Shown here: positions 1-11,390 of the stretch, in pieces
How positions within the stretch are numbered: the stretch's first letter is position 1
How the letters are laid out: each line of letters begins with the position of its first letter
Source: Siphonodentalium dalli
Lineage: Eukaryota > Mollusca > Scaphopoda > Gadilida > Siphonodentaliidae
Length of the DNA stretch: 64,000 bases
Direction of reading: 5' to 3'
Assembly (NCBI GenBank): GCA_032622095.1
Contig: CP136063.1
Coordinates: 114,224,723 to 114,288,722 of the forward strand
Program-made: the position numbers and the translations under genes
The notes under the pieces: generated by a model
Database searches by the model: none
The model's input: only the letters and a program-made list of their open reading frames with translations
What the model was told of the DNA's origin: nothing

Positions 1-777
1 GAACATCATAAACACATTAGTTCGATAAAAGATTATAATTGGGTTTTACATATTGAGATGTATCAATCAATCTAGTGGGTTGGACTAAGATCTCGAGGAC
101 ACCTGACTATCATATCTCCATGAAGATACAGATGTTTCAAAGAAATTTCCAGGTGCTCCTCTGTTCATGGTGCTATATATATTGGCTAAATATTCTTAGT
201 TTAAACGAAATGTTGCTGCCCACATATATCAGCTACATGTGACATGCACAGTGCGAGATTTTGAGTTGTTTATGTCAGTCGATGAGTCTGTTCTAAAACC
301 CTTGTCAGATGTCAGTATTGGTAGGATCCTGAAAAGTCTAGTGCTACTAACTGCATTTTCTTGTATATCAGAAGAAACTATATTTGACTGCACACTGTGA
401 CCACTATTTTTGAACAGGCCTTCCATATCTCTTGACAAATTGTAACTTTTTGTGGAAAGTGTATTGAATGGAACAGACTAAATTTTGTTATTATATATAT
501 GCAAACCTCTGACGGTTCGAGGTCTCTCAGTTTGCACGAATATATGTATCTCTTCAATAGAATGATAAATATACGTTTAATGCTTCTTCTAGTTATCTCT
601 TTTTGCTAGCTCATTGTGTGAATGCCTTGATTGCCATTCCCATCTAAATATGACTGTTAAGAAGATATAATTGTTCAAGTGACTTATGTGGGTCACCATA
701 TGTCGGGATTGTGAAATGTGAACGCCGAACTACTTAAAATGATATGGAGATGGCCTGGTGACTGTATATAACTGTAT
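1..777. other. AT-rich non-coding DNA, nothing recognised
   Basis: Only short chance reading frames occur here. I see no repeat boundary, RNA gene or protein motif. Confidence 0.5.
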
Positions 778-2400
778 ATGTGGATATCGGCGAATATCAA
801 TGATAGTGCATATCCGCTCGCCATCCGTGACGCAAACGACACCAAATGTGATTTAATTCATGGTATATCATTAGAGAAAAACGTGTATGAATTTGGTGGA
901 ATTTGGTTTATTAAATCAATTGTTGATGCAACGCTGACTCGAACAACGCCATATTGCGAAGGTGATTATGTATTCGTTTGGTGGAAATCAGCGACAATAT
1001 TTCACCATATTTTTTAAATTTCCCCTCCCACCAACAGCGTCATTTTAGAAAATTTTAACCCGCACCATTATCTTCCTTGTAAAAGGTTACCCCTCTTAGA
1101 ACGCCTTGGTGCCATCTCGATTGTACCGCGTGAAGTTATATATAGAACGCACACAGACAGACAAAAAGACAGACAGCACGATTTTATTTCTTGTATCATT
1201 TGAGAAGAACGTGTCTGAATTTGATGGTAATTGGTACTAAAAATATTTTGTATCAGTTTTGGTGACCCTCCCGTCCCTATTTCGGACTCAAGCTGCACAC
1301 ACTAAGACTCATTAGAGATTATAGATGCATATATATGAAATTGGTGAAAATTGGCGAGTATACAAATTCGTATCAAATTTAAGGTCCCCATATATCTCAC
1401 CCATAGGGCACCAATTTGGTGTATCTAAACCACACGATAAGATTCCTCGTATCACGGAGAAGAATATGTATCAATCTGGTGGAAATCGGCACTAAACATA
1501 TAGATATAATTTTTTGTGCCCCTCTCATCTCTATACACCACTGACTCGAATGGCCCCACTTGTGACTTCCTTAAACCACACGATTACACTCCTCATATCA
1601 TGGAGATTATTGTTTATAAGTTTGGTAATAATCGGCGACTAAACAATTTTTTTTATCAAATTTGGTGCCAATCCCTCCCCTCTCCATCTCTCACCCAAAC
1701 AGCACCACTATGGCGTCTTTAAATCACGATTAGATTCCTCGTATCATGGATAAGAACGTGTATCAATTTGGTGGAAATTGGCGCTAAAAAAATTGTGCAT
1801 CAATTTTGGTGCCCCTGTCCCTTTCAATGCAACCCTGACTCGAATGAGGCCACATTTGACAGATAAAAGTCACACCATCAGACTCCTCATACTATGGGGA
1901 TGATTTTGTATAAGTGTGGTGGCAATCGGCGACTTATTATCAAATTTAGTGCCCACCCCTCCCAATCTCTCATCCAAAAACAACAATTTGGCGTTGTTAA
2001 ATCGCACAATTAGATTCCTTATATCATGAAGAAGAATATATATCAATTTGGTGGAAATTGGCGCTAAAATTAGTTTTATCAATTTTGGTGCCCCTCTCCC
2101 CTTCCGTTCATCCCTGACTCAAACGACGCCACTTTTGACATATTTAAACCACACCGTTGGATTCTTCATATCATGGGAATGATTATATGTAAGTTTCGTG
2201 GCAATCGGCGACAGAAAAAAAATCTACCCTCCCCCCTTCCGGGCACCCCTGACGCGAATGATGCGACTTTTGCCATATTTAAACCCCGCCATTAGATTCC
2301 TCATATTATGGGGATGATTATATATAAGTTTGGTGGCAATCGGCGACAAATTTTTTTTCTGCCCCTCCCCCTTTTCTGCCCCTGACAACAACGGCGTCAC
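778..2400 (+). repeat. Degenerate ~140-bp tandem array with alternating A/B units
   Basis: The phrase (T)GGTGGMAATYGGCG recurs near 891, 1214, 1337, 1470, 1618, 1766, 1913, 2041, 2190 and 2328, about 125-150 bp apart after the first gap. From 1470 on, two unit types alternate. Type A reads TCAATTTGGTGGAAATTGGCG. Type B reads AGTTTGGTGGCAATCGGCG. The order is A-B-A-B-A-B-B, so the higher-order period is near 290 bp. Each unit also carries a TCATATCATGG box and a CCCCTCYC tract. The array ends in a GACA microsatellite, an arrangement known from 3' tails of RTE-like LINEs and related SINEs. No protein is supported. Confidence 0.75.
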
Positions 2401-2502
2401 TTTAGAAAATTCTAACCCCGACCATTATCTTTCTCGTAAAAAGCTACTCCTAGTAGACCCCTTTGGCATCATTTAGATGGTCCCCTGCGAATTTCTATAG
2501 AA

Positions 2503-2533
2503 CACAGACAGACAGACAGACAGACAGACATTC
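2503..2533. repeat. (GACA)n microsatellite tail
   Basis: A run of CAGACAGACAGACAGACAGA closes the tandem array, followed by ATAGATATAGATATA. Other tails of this type occur near 1150, 10725, 14090 and 26230. Confidence 0.85.
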
Positions 2534-2570
2534 GCAAATATAGATATAGATATACTATACCAGTGGCAAG

Positions 2571-3019
2571 GTTCACAAGTCCTATTTTTGGAATAAACAC
2601 CATCTACAATATGCCTCATAGATGCTCAGAATCGTTCATCTCGGTCACAATATATTTCAATATGTCTTATTGGCCATGGAATGTCCTTTCTTTTGATGTA
2701 TAATTCGATAATATCAAACGTAGGTAATTCGAGATATCGTACCGATATCATTTGAAAAAATCTACTGAAATTTGGGAGAAAAACGGGTCGTCAGTTTCTC
2801 TGTCCGCCTAATATCCTCAATAACAATACCTTCAATGTGCAACATATTGTTGCTGGAGAGTTATTCATAATGAAAATTATAACAATGTCGGTCTATTTGT
2901 GTATGTACTTGTTGATGATATATCTTTTCTACCCAGAACTATTATTAGATAGCACGGATTCTATAAATTAAATTATGGAAGTTAAAGGTACTCAATCCGA
3001 TAAAACTCCTCTCAATTAC
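2571..3019. other. Non-coding, nothing recognised
   Basis: No repeat or coding signal is visible by eye. Confidence 0.4.
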
Positions 3020-3545
3020 TATTTCAATGGCTTCGGGGGTCAAAAATATTTGAATCGAGTCGAGGAAGCCACCCATCAAAGCTCAGATTTTTTAGATATC
3101 GATTTTAGAAATCTATTATTTTTCATTATCGGGAATACTTTCTGTCCCAGAACACAGTCAAAATTGCGTTATTATTACCACTTGATTTTAGATATCCATC
3201 CTTGTCTGTTTGAATAGTGTTTTGGTGTACACATCTCGAGCCGATTACGAAGTTGAAGGCAATTATTAGTACTCATCTCGAGAAAATAACAAATTTCAAA
3301 AATCAATATCTAATAACTCTGAGCTTTGTTTGATGGGTTCCTCGACTCGAATCAAATATTGTTTACCCTAAAAGCCAAAGAAATAGTAATATAGGACCCT
3401 CTGATCGGATTGTTGTTGTTGGAATCTGTTGAGATGGGGACCCTCTGATCGGATTGAGTACCTTTAAATACAATATTATTTCGTTAGATAAGGGGTTGAA
3501 GTGTAGGGTAGGGTGATCAATAGTAATGGAGAATATCTTACTCAA
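3020..3545. repeat. Dispersed repeat with internal inverted arms (copy 1)
   Basis: Two blocks are shared with 13265-13590. One contains TCGAGTCGAGGAAGCCACCC followed by ATCAAAGCTCA. The other contains GGGACCCTCTGATCGGATTG. A reversed partial copy of the first block lies at about 3285-3372 (TGGGTTCCTCGACTCGAATC), so the copy can fold on itself. The GGGACC block also appears near 20075 and 21890. Superfamily unknown. Confidence 0.65.
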
Positions 3546-3870
3546 AGTAGTTATTTATACAATTATCATATCCAAATTGACAACACACACTATCTTTCTT
3601 ATATATTAATTAAATGCAGTGACTCTTGGTGGCGAAATCGTTTTCGTTAGTTTATCACCGATAGTAAATGGACCTATCCGTACTTACCGCCCATCCATAT
3701 GCTACATGGTTACTGTTACCAAGCACCACAGGCCATCTCAATCTCGCTACATATTCATTACTTAAATGGCTTCCGGTGAGAACGTACTGTGTTGTGAAAC
3801 GCCATGTAACACAGGGGGGGGGGTGGTCAGGAAAACAATTACGGATACAACGGGATACAATGTGGAAATT
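3546..3870. other. Non-coding, nothing recognised
   Basis: No structure was seen apart from a short G run near 3818. Confidence 0.35.
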
Positions 3871-3879
3871 TTGTGTTTT

Positions 3880-3995
3880 CAGTTTTGATGACCCACCACC
3901 CAGGGAGCGTTAGTTTTTTCCACCCAGGTCTGGGACACCCACACAGGACCGTAAGTTTTTTCCACCCAGGTCTGGGACACCCACCCCCAAAATTG
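3880..3995. repeat. GGGACACCCACC repeat, two tandem units
   Basis: Two units of about 48 bp each contain GTWAGTTTTTTCCACCCAGG followed by TCTGGGACACCCAC. Related pieces occur at 5105-5215, 6850-7062, 10830-10995 and 11285-11390, often beside G or C homopolymers. The family is unassigned. Confidence 0.65.
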
Positions 3996-4691
3996 AGGAA
4001 AATCTTGTAAATTCTACTAAATAATGTGTTGTTGGCAGGGAAAGGGTCTCTCATTGTGTCTGCACCGGAACTGAGAGAACGCTGATCAAGTACACCCACA
4101 AAAAATAAACAAACAAAGCACATGGCTGAAAAACTTATGCCAACAAAACCAGTGACAAAACCTTTAAAAACCCAAATATTTATGGTTATAAAGGTAAACT
4201 ACCCACTTTAACGGGATAGTTGTGTCCCTTATTAGCAATAGGTTAAAATATGTGCATGTGTAAAGTAAAAACACCATCAATTTGATAAAATAAACACAGT
4301 TCCAGTCCTCTCCATGTGGGAAATCACTGGTGAGCAATGAGGAGCTCCCCTTAAAATCATTCTAGGCGAGTGGCGAGTAGCTCGAGATCTCCTACAAAAT
4401 GTCGAGGCGAGTAGTATCTCCCGAAGGCCTGATGGGGCGAGTATGGGAGGGGGTCAGGGGGCCTCCCCCGGAAAATTTCCAGTGGGATTTCAAGGAATGA
4501 GGGAACCAAGAACTTTTAAGCAATATGAATTTTTATGTTAGTTACTATTTATGTATTTTGTTGTATTTATGTTACATTATTTATGTTGTATGCAGTTGTA
4601 TACAGTTTTCTGTGAATCGGAAGCAGTTCGATTTTGAATTATTTCCTCGATCTATTTTAGTAAATAGCGCATATAATAAAAAGAAAACTTT
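3996..4691. other. Non-coding, nothing recognised
   Basis: AT-rich; a locally G-rich stretch (about 4420-4480) has no recognisable motif. Confidence 0.4.
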
Positions 4692-4837
4692 CGTGTTTTG
4701 AGTGAATACCGGAATTACCTCATTCGTGGTCACAGTGAGATACTGGAATCACCACTCGTGGCCTTTAGCACTCGTGATGATTCCAGTATCTCACTGTGAC
4801 CACTCATGATATACTTCCGGTATTCACTCAAAACACG
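4692..4837. mobile_element. 146-bp foldback (hairpin) element
   Basis: The left end CGTGTTTTGAGTGAATACCG is matched in inverted orientation by CGGTATTCACTCAAAACACG at the right end. The arms continue inward (GTCACAGTGAGATACTGGAA against its complement) to a short loop near 4770. Almost the whole element is self-complementary. No coding capacity and no clear target duplication. Confidence 0.8.
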
Positions 4838-5104
4838 CAGGTATCCTCTATGTATAATACGTTTAAAAAGCCATGATAAACTATGAGAAAAGATGAGAAT
4901 GGATTTTTTTTCATTGCAATTTCTTTCCTCGACCAAAACCGGACCCAACCCATGGTTTCAACTGTTAAAGGGAGAAATTGTGGACAAAACAATTAAATAT
5001 AGAGTCTTGTATAAGGCTATAGCATGCACTACTATATGAATCTGATTGTTTCAATTCATTTTTAAGCTGTAATTTGTCTTAGAAATGATTTTGGAAACAA
5101 ATTG

Positions 5105-5215
5105 CATGACATCAGAAAAAGATCTGCATCCCGGGCTCGGGGACACCCACCCACCGGTCCTTGTATCCTGTATTTTTTTCCGACCCCCCCCCCCCCCCTC
5201 CTCCCTGTGTAACAC
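5105..5215. repeat. GGGACACCC-family fragment with poly-C tract
   Basis: Contains GGGGACACCCACCCACCGG and TTTTTTTCCGACCCCC followed by a long C run, like the copy at 10830-10995 in arrangement. Confidence 0.55.
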
Positions 5216-6849
5216 GATAATATAGCTTCTTTCTGAGTTTCACGATTTTCAAGATACCTATGTGTGTATATATGCATATTGTATAAGTGACTGTCGTTAG
5301 ATATAAACAAAAATAAGAACCAGATTTAAACAAAAAACCAGGTGTGGTTGTTAGGCCATTTCCGATAACCAACAAAGATCGATGTTTACGTTGAATCAAA
5401 CTGTCTAAATGAAGCCATTATATAACTTCAATATAAAATAGCAAATTTAATATCGAAGCTAAGCTAATAAATCACACCTTGATGAAATAAACCAAAACCG
5501 AGGTGTACATGTGGTAATTAATCTATAATCCCTCTTTTGTCGAAATAAATATAACGATATCAGTTTCCCATACCTCGAGCGTCCTGCATGAGCCCCGGTG
5601 ACATCAGATGTACGGACAACTTTGCGACCGAATGCAAAGGATTATCAAGTAATGGTCTATTTAAATTCCACATCCTATTTTGCCGTCACTAAAGTACATT
5701 AAAGAAAACGCCGACTATCATGGAGTCAGTTACATGTTGCCAACATGTGGCAACAATGACACAAAGTGAACTCGTTCGGTGAAGGTTGCGTGTATACACC
5801 GCGAAGCACGTGCAATGTATGAAATTTCGTATAATTCTCTTGGAAAACATTTGTTGATTCTCATTTACACGTACATTGTCGCATTAATATGGAGGAAGCT
5901 TTAGGTTCTCAAATGGATTAAGTAAAACGTTCGCAGGAGATCCTACAGGTTAGTGTGAATAGCAGACATTTTAACTCAATATTACCACGGTGTTATAACA
6001 GCAACACTTGTATACATTTATAACGAAAAACACTTCACATAAAACAAATACTCGCGGCAAAATTAATATTCATTATTATAATCATATTAATATTGGAATT
6101 TAAATAACATTAGGATCCGAGTGTGGTCGTTGGCATTGTTTAATCCAGCGTAAACAGATGTCTTAGTTACGTTTTGATTTAGGAAACCGAACTAAAACAT
6201 GTGTATAAATATCGCTCGTCAACCGGACATGTTCCCCATGCATATTTCAACACCTTTATAGCTAAATAACAGATATTTTGCTCTCGTGTTTGTAAACCAC
6301 CCACTGCTTATACTGGTTGTTAGGGAGTCGCTTGTTGTGTTTTCCATATCGCTAGGCAGACACATGTCGTATCGACGATTAAGCTATCGGCTCATTGTCT
6401 ATAATTGAATATGGGGCGGTACCTACGGATAGGTCCATTGCGTCCCCAATCGAGAAGTAAATATTTACCATTGAGCGTAGTTCGGACGATGTTTTCTATA
6501 TATGGAGTGGTTCGGTCGATTTGCTTGAAATTTTCGGCGATGTTAGTAGAATGTTACATTCCTCAAGTTGGCTTATAGCTCCTGAATATACTAACTGATC
6601 AGTTTCACGCACCCGAACAACTTGAAGACCATGTCTTTAACATAAGCTGCTCGTTATGTGTCCGGTACACCGCAGGCAACTACGCATTCGGGAGTCTCTT
6701 TCAGCTAGTCTATCTATAATAGGCCTACATATTCAACAGTATGATCTGTCTGTCCATTTTCCTTCCAGGCCCAGGACCTATTGCAACAAAATGTTTGTTT
6801 TTTTGTCTCATTTTGTTTGTTTTTTGTTTTTGTTTTTGTGTTTGGTTTT
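5216..6849. other. Non-coding, nothing recognised
   Basis: No repeat family or coding signal was identified in 1.6 kb. Small cryptic exons cannot be excluded by eye. Confidence 0.35.
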
Positions 6850-7062
6850 GGACCCCACCTCCCCTGGAACGCAAGTTTTTTCCTCTCCGATCTCGGACAC
6901 CCACCCTCCAACGTAAGTTTTTTCCCAATGGCAATTGGGGACCCATGCACTACCAAAGATTGATGAAAAACTGAAAATAGAAGGATAGGCGGACAAAGGG
7001 TGTGAAGTGTTTTAAATAACCATCGGAATGAAATACCAATTAAAATAACCAGAAAATCACTC
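6850..7062. repeat. GGACACCC-family copy with longer 3' part
   Basis: The left half carries GCAAGTTTTTTCCTCTCCGA and CTCGGACACCCACC. The right half (TGATGAAAAACTGAAAATAG, AAGGGTGTGAAGTG) recurs in inverted form at about 48005-48150, showing a larger dispersed family. Confidence 0.6.
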
Positions 7063-8439
7063 AACACTCAAGGTTCACCATCCATACACACAGGTTATCA
7101 GCATCATCAGTATACATGCGACACAGATGTATACGCACAACATGGCGTATATAGTCCTTTGCAGTGGCAGAAACGGGAATCCCGAAATCAAAAGTTGTTA
7201 TCCTCACAAAGACGAGTACTTAATTTGTAATAATGAGTAAGTCAAGTTCAATTACTCAGCTTCTTGTTTTATGAGTCTAGGTCCCAGAAATTCCATACCT
7301 ATCTATACCCAAGATGAATATCATAACATAATACAGGATATCAAATTATCAATATTCATACCATTTTCAGTGCTATTTTTTCTCATCAGAAGCCGGACCC
7401 ATTGCACCACGTTATATCGCGTTTTAAAACGAAAAACAGATAGTAAATACTGAAACTGTGAGCCCCTTTCTCTTTGATTAATGCTGTATTGTGGTAGCCT
7501 GGATTTGTTCATGACACCCCCCCCCCCTCATGGCGGCTGGTGCATGTGCGTGTGTGTGAATTTATATTGCGCGTGTATATAAATTTGGTTTCAAACAGAA
7601 ATGTCCGCAGTAGTTGACAAATTGTATTTTCTTCGAGCGCACACGCCTGCGCCTTGTCCTGCATGGATATATAGTTAGCGACAATCGAATCTCTTCGGAA
7701 TCAACAAATCAGGTATGGACCCATTGTCTGATCCAAGACGGGCCAATACCCTCACATAAAGCCGATGATTAGATCTGGATTAGCTTTTGATTACAAACAA
7801 AATTAATTATCATGCCCTGTATTAGATGATCGAATAAGTGTTTCATCGGCTGACTCCGAGGAAAATCTTGTCGATTTTATCGTATTTGATGGACTAAACT
7901 TTGACATAACGGTTTTAAGGCGGGGGCTTCTATTGGCTACCGGATTAATTTAGTTAGCGTTTGCTTTGGATGTTCGATAGGGATTTTCTCCAGAGATTGC
8001 TCTGCTCAGTCGGATAATTAAATTAATGAAGTCCCCAAGAGCTTATGTTTGACGTGCTGGCATCAGACTGAAATGGCCTGACGTTTTGCGTTCGACTTCC
8101 AATCACATGGAAAGTGGCAAACTTATGTCAAACTGTGTCGCCGATCAAGTCTGGCTCAGAGACGCTCCGTCGGGTTGCAGATTTAGATACATTTTGCTAA
8201 TAGGAAACTTGAGTTTTACGTCGCTAATAATTGGGTCGTAAGAGTGGGAGATTTGTGGTACTTTCACACTCTGGGAATTTGTCCTGCAGGCAATTCCATG
8301 TAGAGGGCTGCAGTGTGCTAGGGTCGATATGAACAACAAACTATAATATAATTGTAAAATGCACATGCATATCAGTTTACTATATGTACAATGTACACGA
8401 ACAGTGAGATCTACCCTACTTGTATGTATACAATTCCTT
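7063..8439. other. Non-coding, nothing recognised
   Basis: Holds a short C run near 7517. Otherwise featureless to inspection. Confidence 0.35.
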
Positions 8440-8500
8440 AATCTTCCTGAAATTTTGCGAAAACCCTGTGTCAATGCATTCTCTTATTGGAGACTCGCAT
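8440..8500. mobile_element. Fragment of TTAA-type MITE
   Basis: CCTGAAATTTTGCGAAAACC followed by CTGTGTCAATGCATTCTCTTAT and ACTCGCATATATA matches the interior of the TTAA-flanked MITEs at 20197, 24676 and 52849. Both termini are missing. Confidence 0.55.
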
Positions 8501-8505
8501 ATATA

Positions 8506-8657
8506 GAGGATCTTCAACCCGTTATGTTGGGATATAAGATTTTATGAAACTGGTTTGATAAATTTGATTCACACCGAGTCGTAGACGAGTGTGAATCAAA
8601 TTTATCAAACGAGTTTCATAAAATCTTATATCCCAACATAACGGGTTGAAGATCTTG
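8506..8657. mobile_element. 152-bp foldback element
   Basis: Arms run from GATCTTCAACCCGTTATGTT through ATAAGATTTTATGAAACT to a short loop at about 8575-8595, then back in near-perfect reverse complement. TATA lies immediately outside both ends, compatible with a TA target duplication. Confidence 0.8.
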
Positions 8658-8892
8658 TATATCACATGCAAAAAAAAAATTCGTTTTTGTAACGAAGTTG
8701 GACAAGAATTAACGTTAATGACAAAGCAATCATTTTTGCACTGTCTGTATTGGTGTCATGCGCGGTGTTTCGAAATAGTATTAATCTGCCTGTATCAATG
8801 TAAAGACGCGGCGCGGTCATTTTGTTGACGCGATGCCAAGTGATATGTAGCGTGCACCTATTCATAACTAGTGAGAGATATATACTATACTA

Positions 8893-9005
8893 GCATAGTG
8901 TGTTTTGAGATGGACGATATCTCAATGAGTTGAAAGTGGAACATATCGCGAGGCTCTTACACTTTCAACGAGTTGAGATATCGTTCATCTCAAAACACAC
9001 TATGC
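8893..9005. mobile_element. 113-bp TA-flanked foldback element
   Basis: Ends GCATAGTGTGTTTTGAGATG and CATCTCAAAACACACTATGC are exact reverse complements, each bordered by TA (8891-8892 and 9006-9007). The arms extend through ATATCTCAA and AGTTGAAAGTG. It shares GTGTTTTGAG with the foldback at 4692. Confidence 0.8.
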
Positions 9006-9179
9006 TATTGTTGTATTTATATTATACCGACCATATTTATTTATTTATGGATTTTTTTGGCACTTTTTTCTGAGTGAAACTCTACGTTTTCGCATTTATT
9101 AATTCAGTGGGTGGCCCACCCTACCACACTGTTTATTTGGTCAAAATCGGTCCATAGATACCGAAACGGCAATGTTTTA

Positions 9180-9610
9180 TCAATAATTCATTTTGTGATA
9201 TCACAAAATGAATATATGATATCACAAAATCGAATATATGATATAATAAAATTGTAAGCATTAAATGATATAACATATTCGATTTTATGATATCATAAAT
9301 TAATTTTGTGATATCAATTATTCGAATTTGTGACATCATATTTTCATTTTGCGATATCAATAATTCGGATGAAAAGACTATCTATTGATATCAATCACTA
9401 AATGCATTTAGTGATATCATAAAATATTTAGTGATAACATAAAATTAATTTATGATTTCACAAAATCGAATTGTTGATATCACTAAATGCTTTCAATTTT
9501 GTGATATCATATATTCGATTTAATGATATCTTAAATAGTTAGTGATATCACTAAATGCTTACTATTTTGTGATATCCACAATTCGATTTGTGATATCTAA
9601 ACATTATTAT
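9180..9610. repeat. GATATC-rich degenerate repeat block
   Basis: TTTTGTGATATCACAAAAT-like units recur in both orientations, interspersed with TTTAGTGATATCACTAAATG. The palindromic hexamer GATATC or a one-base variant appears roughly every 20-40 bp. Each unit is itself a small palindrome, so the block could extrude many short hairpins. Confidence 0.75.
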
Positions 9611-9861
9611 GATTAGGATTAAGTATTATTGCGGTGTGGTAATTTTTTTGTTCGATCAGCCGTGAAGTCCGTCACATTCATGCCATATTCCCGTTTAACG
9701 AGAGGCAGATCACGATCGGCAGATGTTAACCCATCCCTTGGCGATAGTAAATTACTATGATCGGAATCATAAATGAGAGTTTTGATGTTGAACTATAGAG
9801 TATACTGTTAAGTACTATTATAGACAAATGTACATAGCACAAATTATTGGAATTTATGGGT
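9611..9861. other. Non-coding with a short shared segment
   Basis: GAGAGGCAGATCACGATCGG followed by CAGATGTTAACCCATCCC (about 9701-9740) is matched at about 16830-16870. Otherwise nothing. Confidence 0.4.
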
Positions 9862-9940
9862 CACTCGCATATATATAAGAGAATGCACTGATACAGGATA
9901 TGTAATGCTGCATACCACCACAGCCTTGGGTTAAATGTGA
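9862..9940. mobile_element. Fragment of TTAA-type MITE
   Basis: ACTCGCATATATATAAGAGA, ATGCACTGATACAGGAT and a terminal CTTGGGTTAA match the right half of the MITE family at 20197-20450. Confidence 0.5.
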
Positions 9941-10299
9941 AAAAGGTGACCTGGACATGGAATACTTGGGTTAAGAGAGTCAAATTTAAGTTTACAAGGA
10001 TAGTGTATCAAATTCTACCAACACCCATCAAGATAAAGACACCTCACTGCTGACCCATTAATATCAATTATATAGCAGAGCTGTCAACAAATCACAGACA
10101 TTGTTTATATTGATGCTGGCATCTCTGTTAAACCAATAACATTTATAATGACCACAGGCCATCTGTCCAGTAATATACTCAGTGATATACATAGCTTTAT
10201 TTATTTGCACATTGGCATAAGAGATATCAGAAAATAAAATCGCCTTATCAATAGCTAAGTAGTCCAAAGGCATGCGATGTAATTGGTGAATTGGGTTTA
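9941..10299. other. Non-coding, nothing recognised
   Basis: No repeat or coding motif seen. Confidence 0.4.
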
Positions 10300-10760
10300 A
10301 AGTCGCTCCAAACAAATTTACCAGTACATAACACAAGATTATGGGCCGATTTAAACCAAATTTGGTGTGGTGACTCGGGGTACCCTTGGCAGAGTTATAA
10401 TGGTGTTAGTTTTTCAAATTTGATTAACTTAAAATTTTATTTTTCTTTAATTATTTTAAAAAAAAATATTTTATTGTATATTTTTTTTATTTATTTATTC
10501 ATATTCATTTTTTTTTAAATTGAGCAAGGAATTCAATCTATTCAAATTTTTTTTGAGTGAATATATTTTTTCGAAAAAGGGCCATAACTCAGTTAAATAT
10601 AGTCGAATCAAACCCATATTCGAACCCGATCTGTATGTTGGGCTGAGAAACTCACATACCAAATTTGGTTGCGATCAGAAAATATTTGAGTTATCGCATC
10701 ATGTGTAAAGTGTCTACGCACATGCAGACAGACAAACAGACGGACGGACGCACGACGAGT
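10300..10760 (+). repeat. RTE-like repeat tail with GACA/GACG end
   Basis: Two ACCAAATTTGGT boxes (about 10355 and 10660) and GTTGCGATCAGAAAATATTT are followed by CAGACAGACAAACAGACGGA. The motif 'caaattt...gatcgg' before a GACA tail is typical of RTE-class 3' ends in invertebrates. No reverse transcriptase is present. Confidence 0.55.
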
Positions 10761-10829
10761 GTCAATAAGGACAACGACACTATGTTTACCATACTATGGT
10801 ATGGGTAAACATAAAAATTTATCAAAGTT

Positions 10830-10995
10830 TGGTGGTAAATCAGGGGGGGGGTCGGAAAAAAAATTCAGGCACGTATGGCATTTTTTCCCTTTCGATCATT
10901 TTTTGTACCCACCCACCCCCACCGCCAAATTTGTTTCCGTTTACGGCAGTTTTTTCCGACCATTTTTTGACACCCACCCCCCCCCTTTTAACACT
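10830..10995. repeat. GGACACCC-family copy with poly-G and poly-C tracts
   Basis: A GGGGGGGG tract is followed by GTCGGAAAAAAAATTCAGGC, then TTTTTTCCGACCATTTTTTG and ACACCCACCCCCCCCC. Copy of the family at 3880 and 5105. Confidence 0.6.
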
Positions 10996-11284
10996 AAAAC
11001 AGAGATTTGCGGGGGGAAATTCACTGTAAACAGCTGTATATGAATTTCTGTGCATACTATTTATCATGGATGTTAACATGGACATGTAAATAGGAATGAG
11101 TCATTTTGAGGTCATTCGGCCAAAAAAAACATGGCTGCCAGCTGCCATCTTGGATTTAAAAATTTGCAACAAAATACAACACGATAACTGCCTGCAGTCA
11201 GTTTACCAGTTAGAATTACATTATTTCTCTCATTCAAAGTGGTTTTGAAGCCCAACTCATTGCCAAAACACTAAAAAAACAAGC

Positions 11285-11390
11285 AGAATTTTTTTTTTTA
11301 GTTGCGGAAAAAATTGCTTGTTGGTGGCTTTGACCACCCACCCACCCCGGCATACGTGCCGGAAAAAAAAATTCACCCCCCCTGGGTAAA
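11285..11390. repeat. GGACACCC-family fragment, opposite orientation
   Basis: GCGGAAAAAATTGCTTGTTG, CCACCCACCCACCCCGGCAT and CCGGAAAAAAAAATTCACCC resemble the 10.8-kb copy read in mixed orientation. ACGTGCCGGAAAAAAAAATTC is the closest shared part. Confidence 0.45.

Noticed and set aside
6714-7067. 117-codon minus-strand frame
   Set aside because: Overlaps several other frames in a dispersed repeat, with a low-complexity Lys-rich stretch from poly-T/G; no domain.
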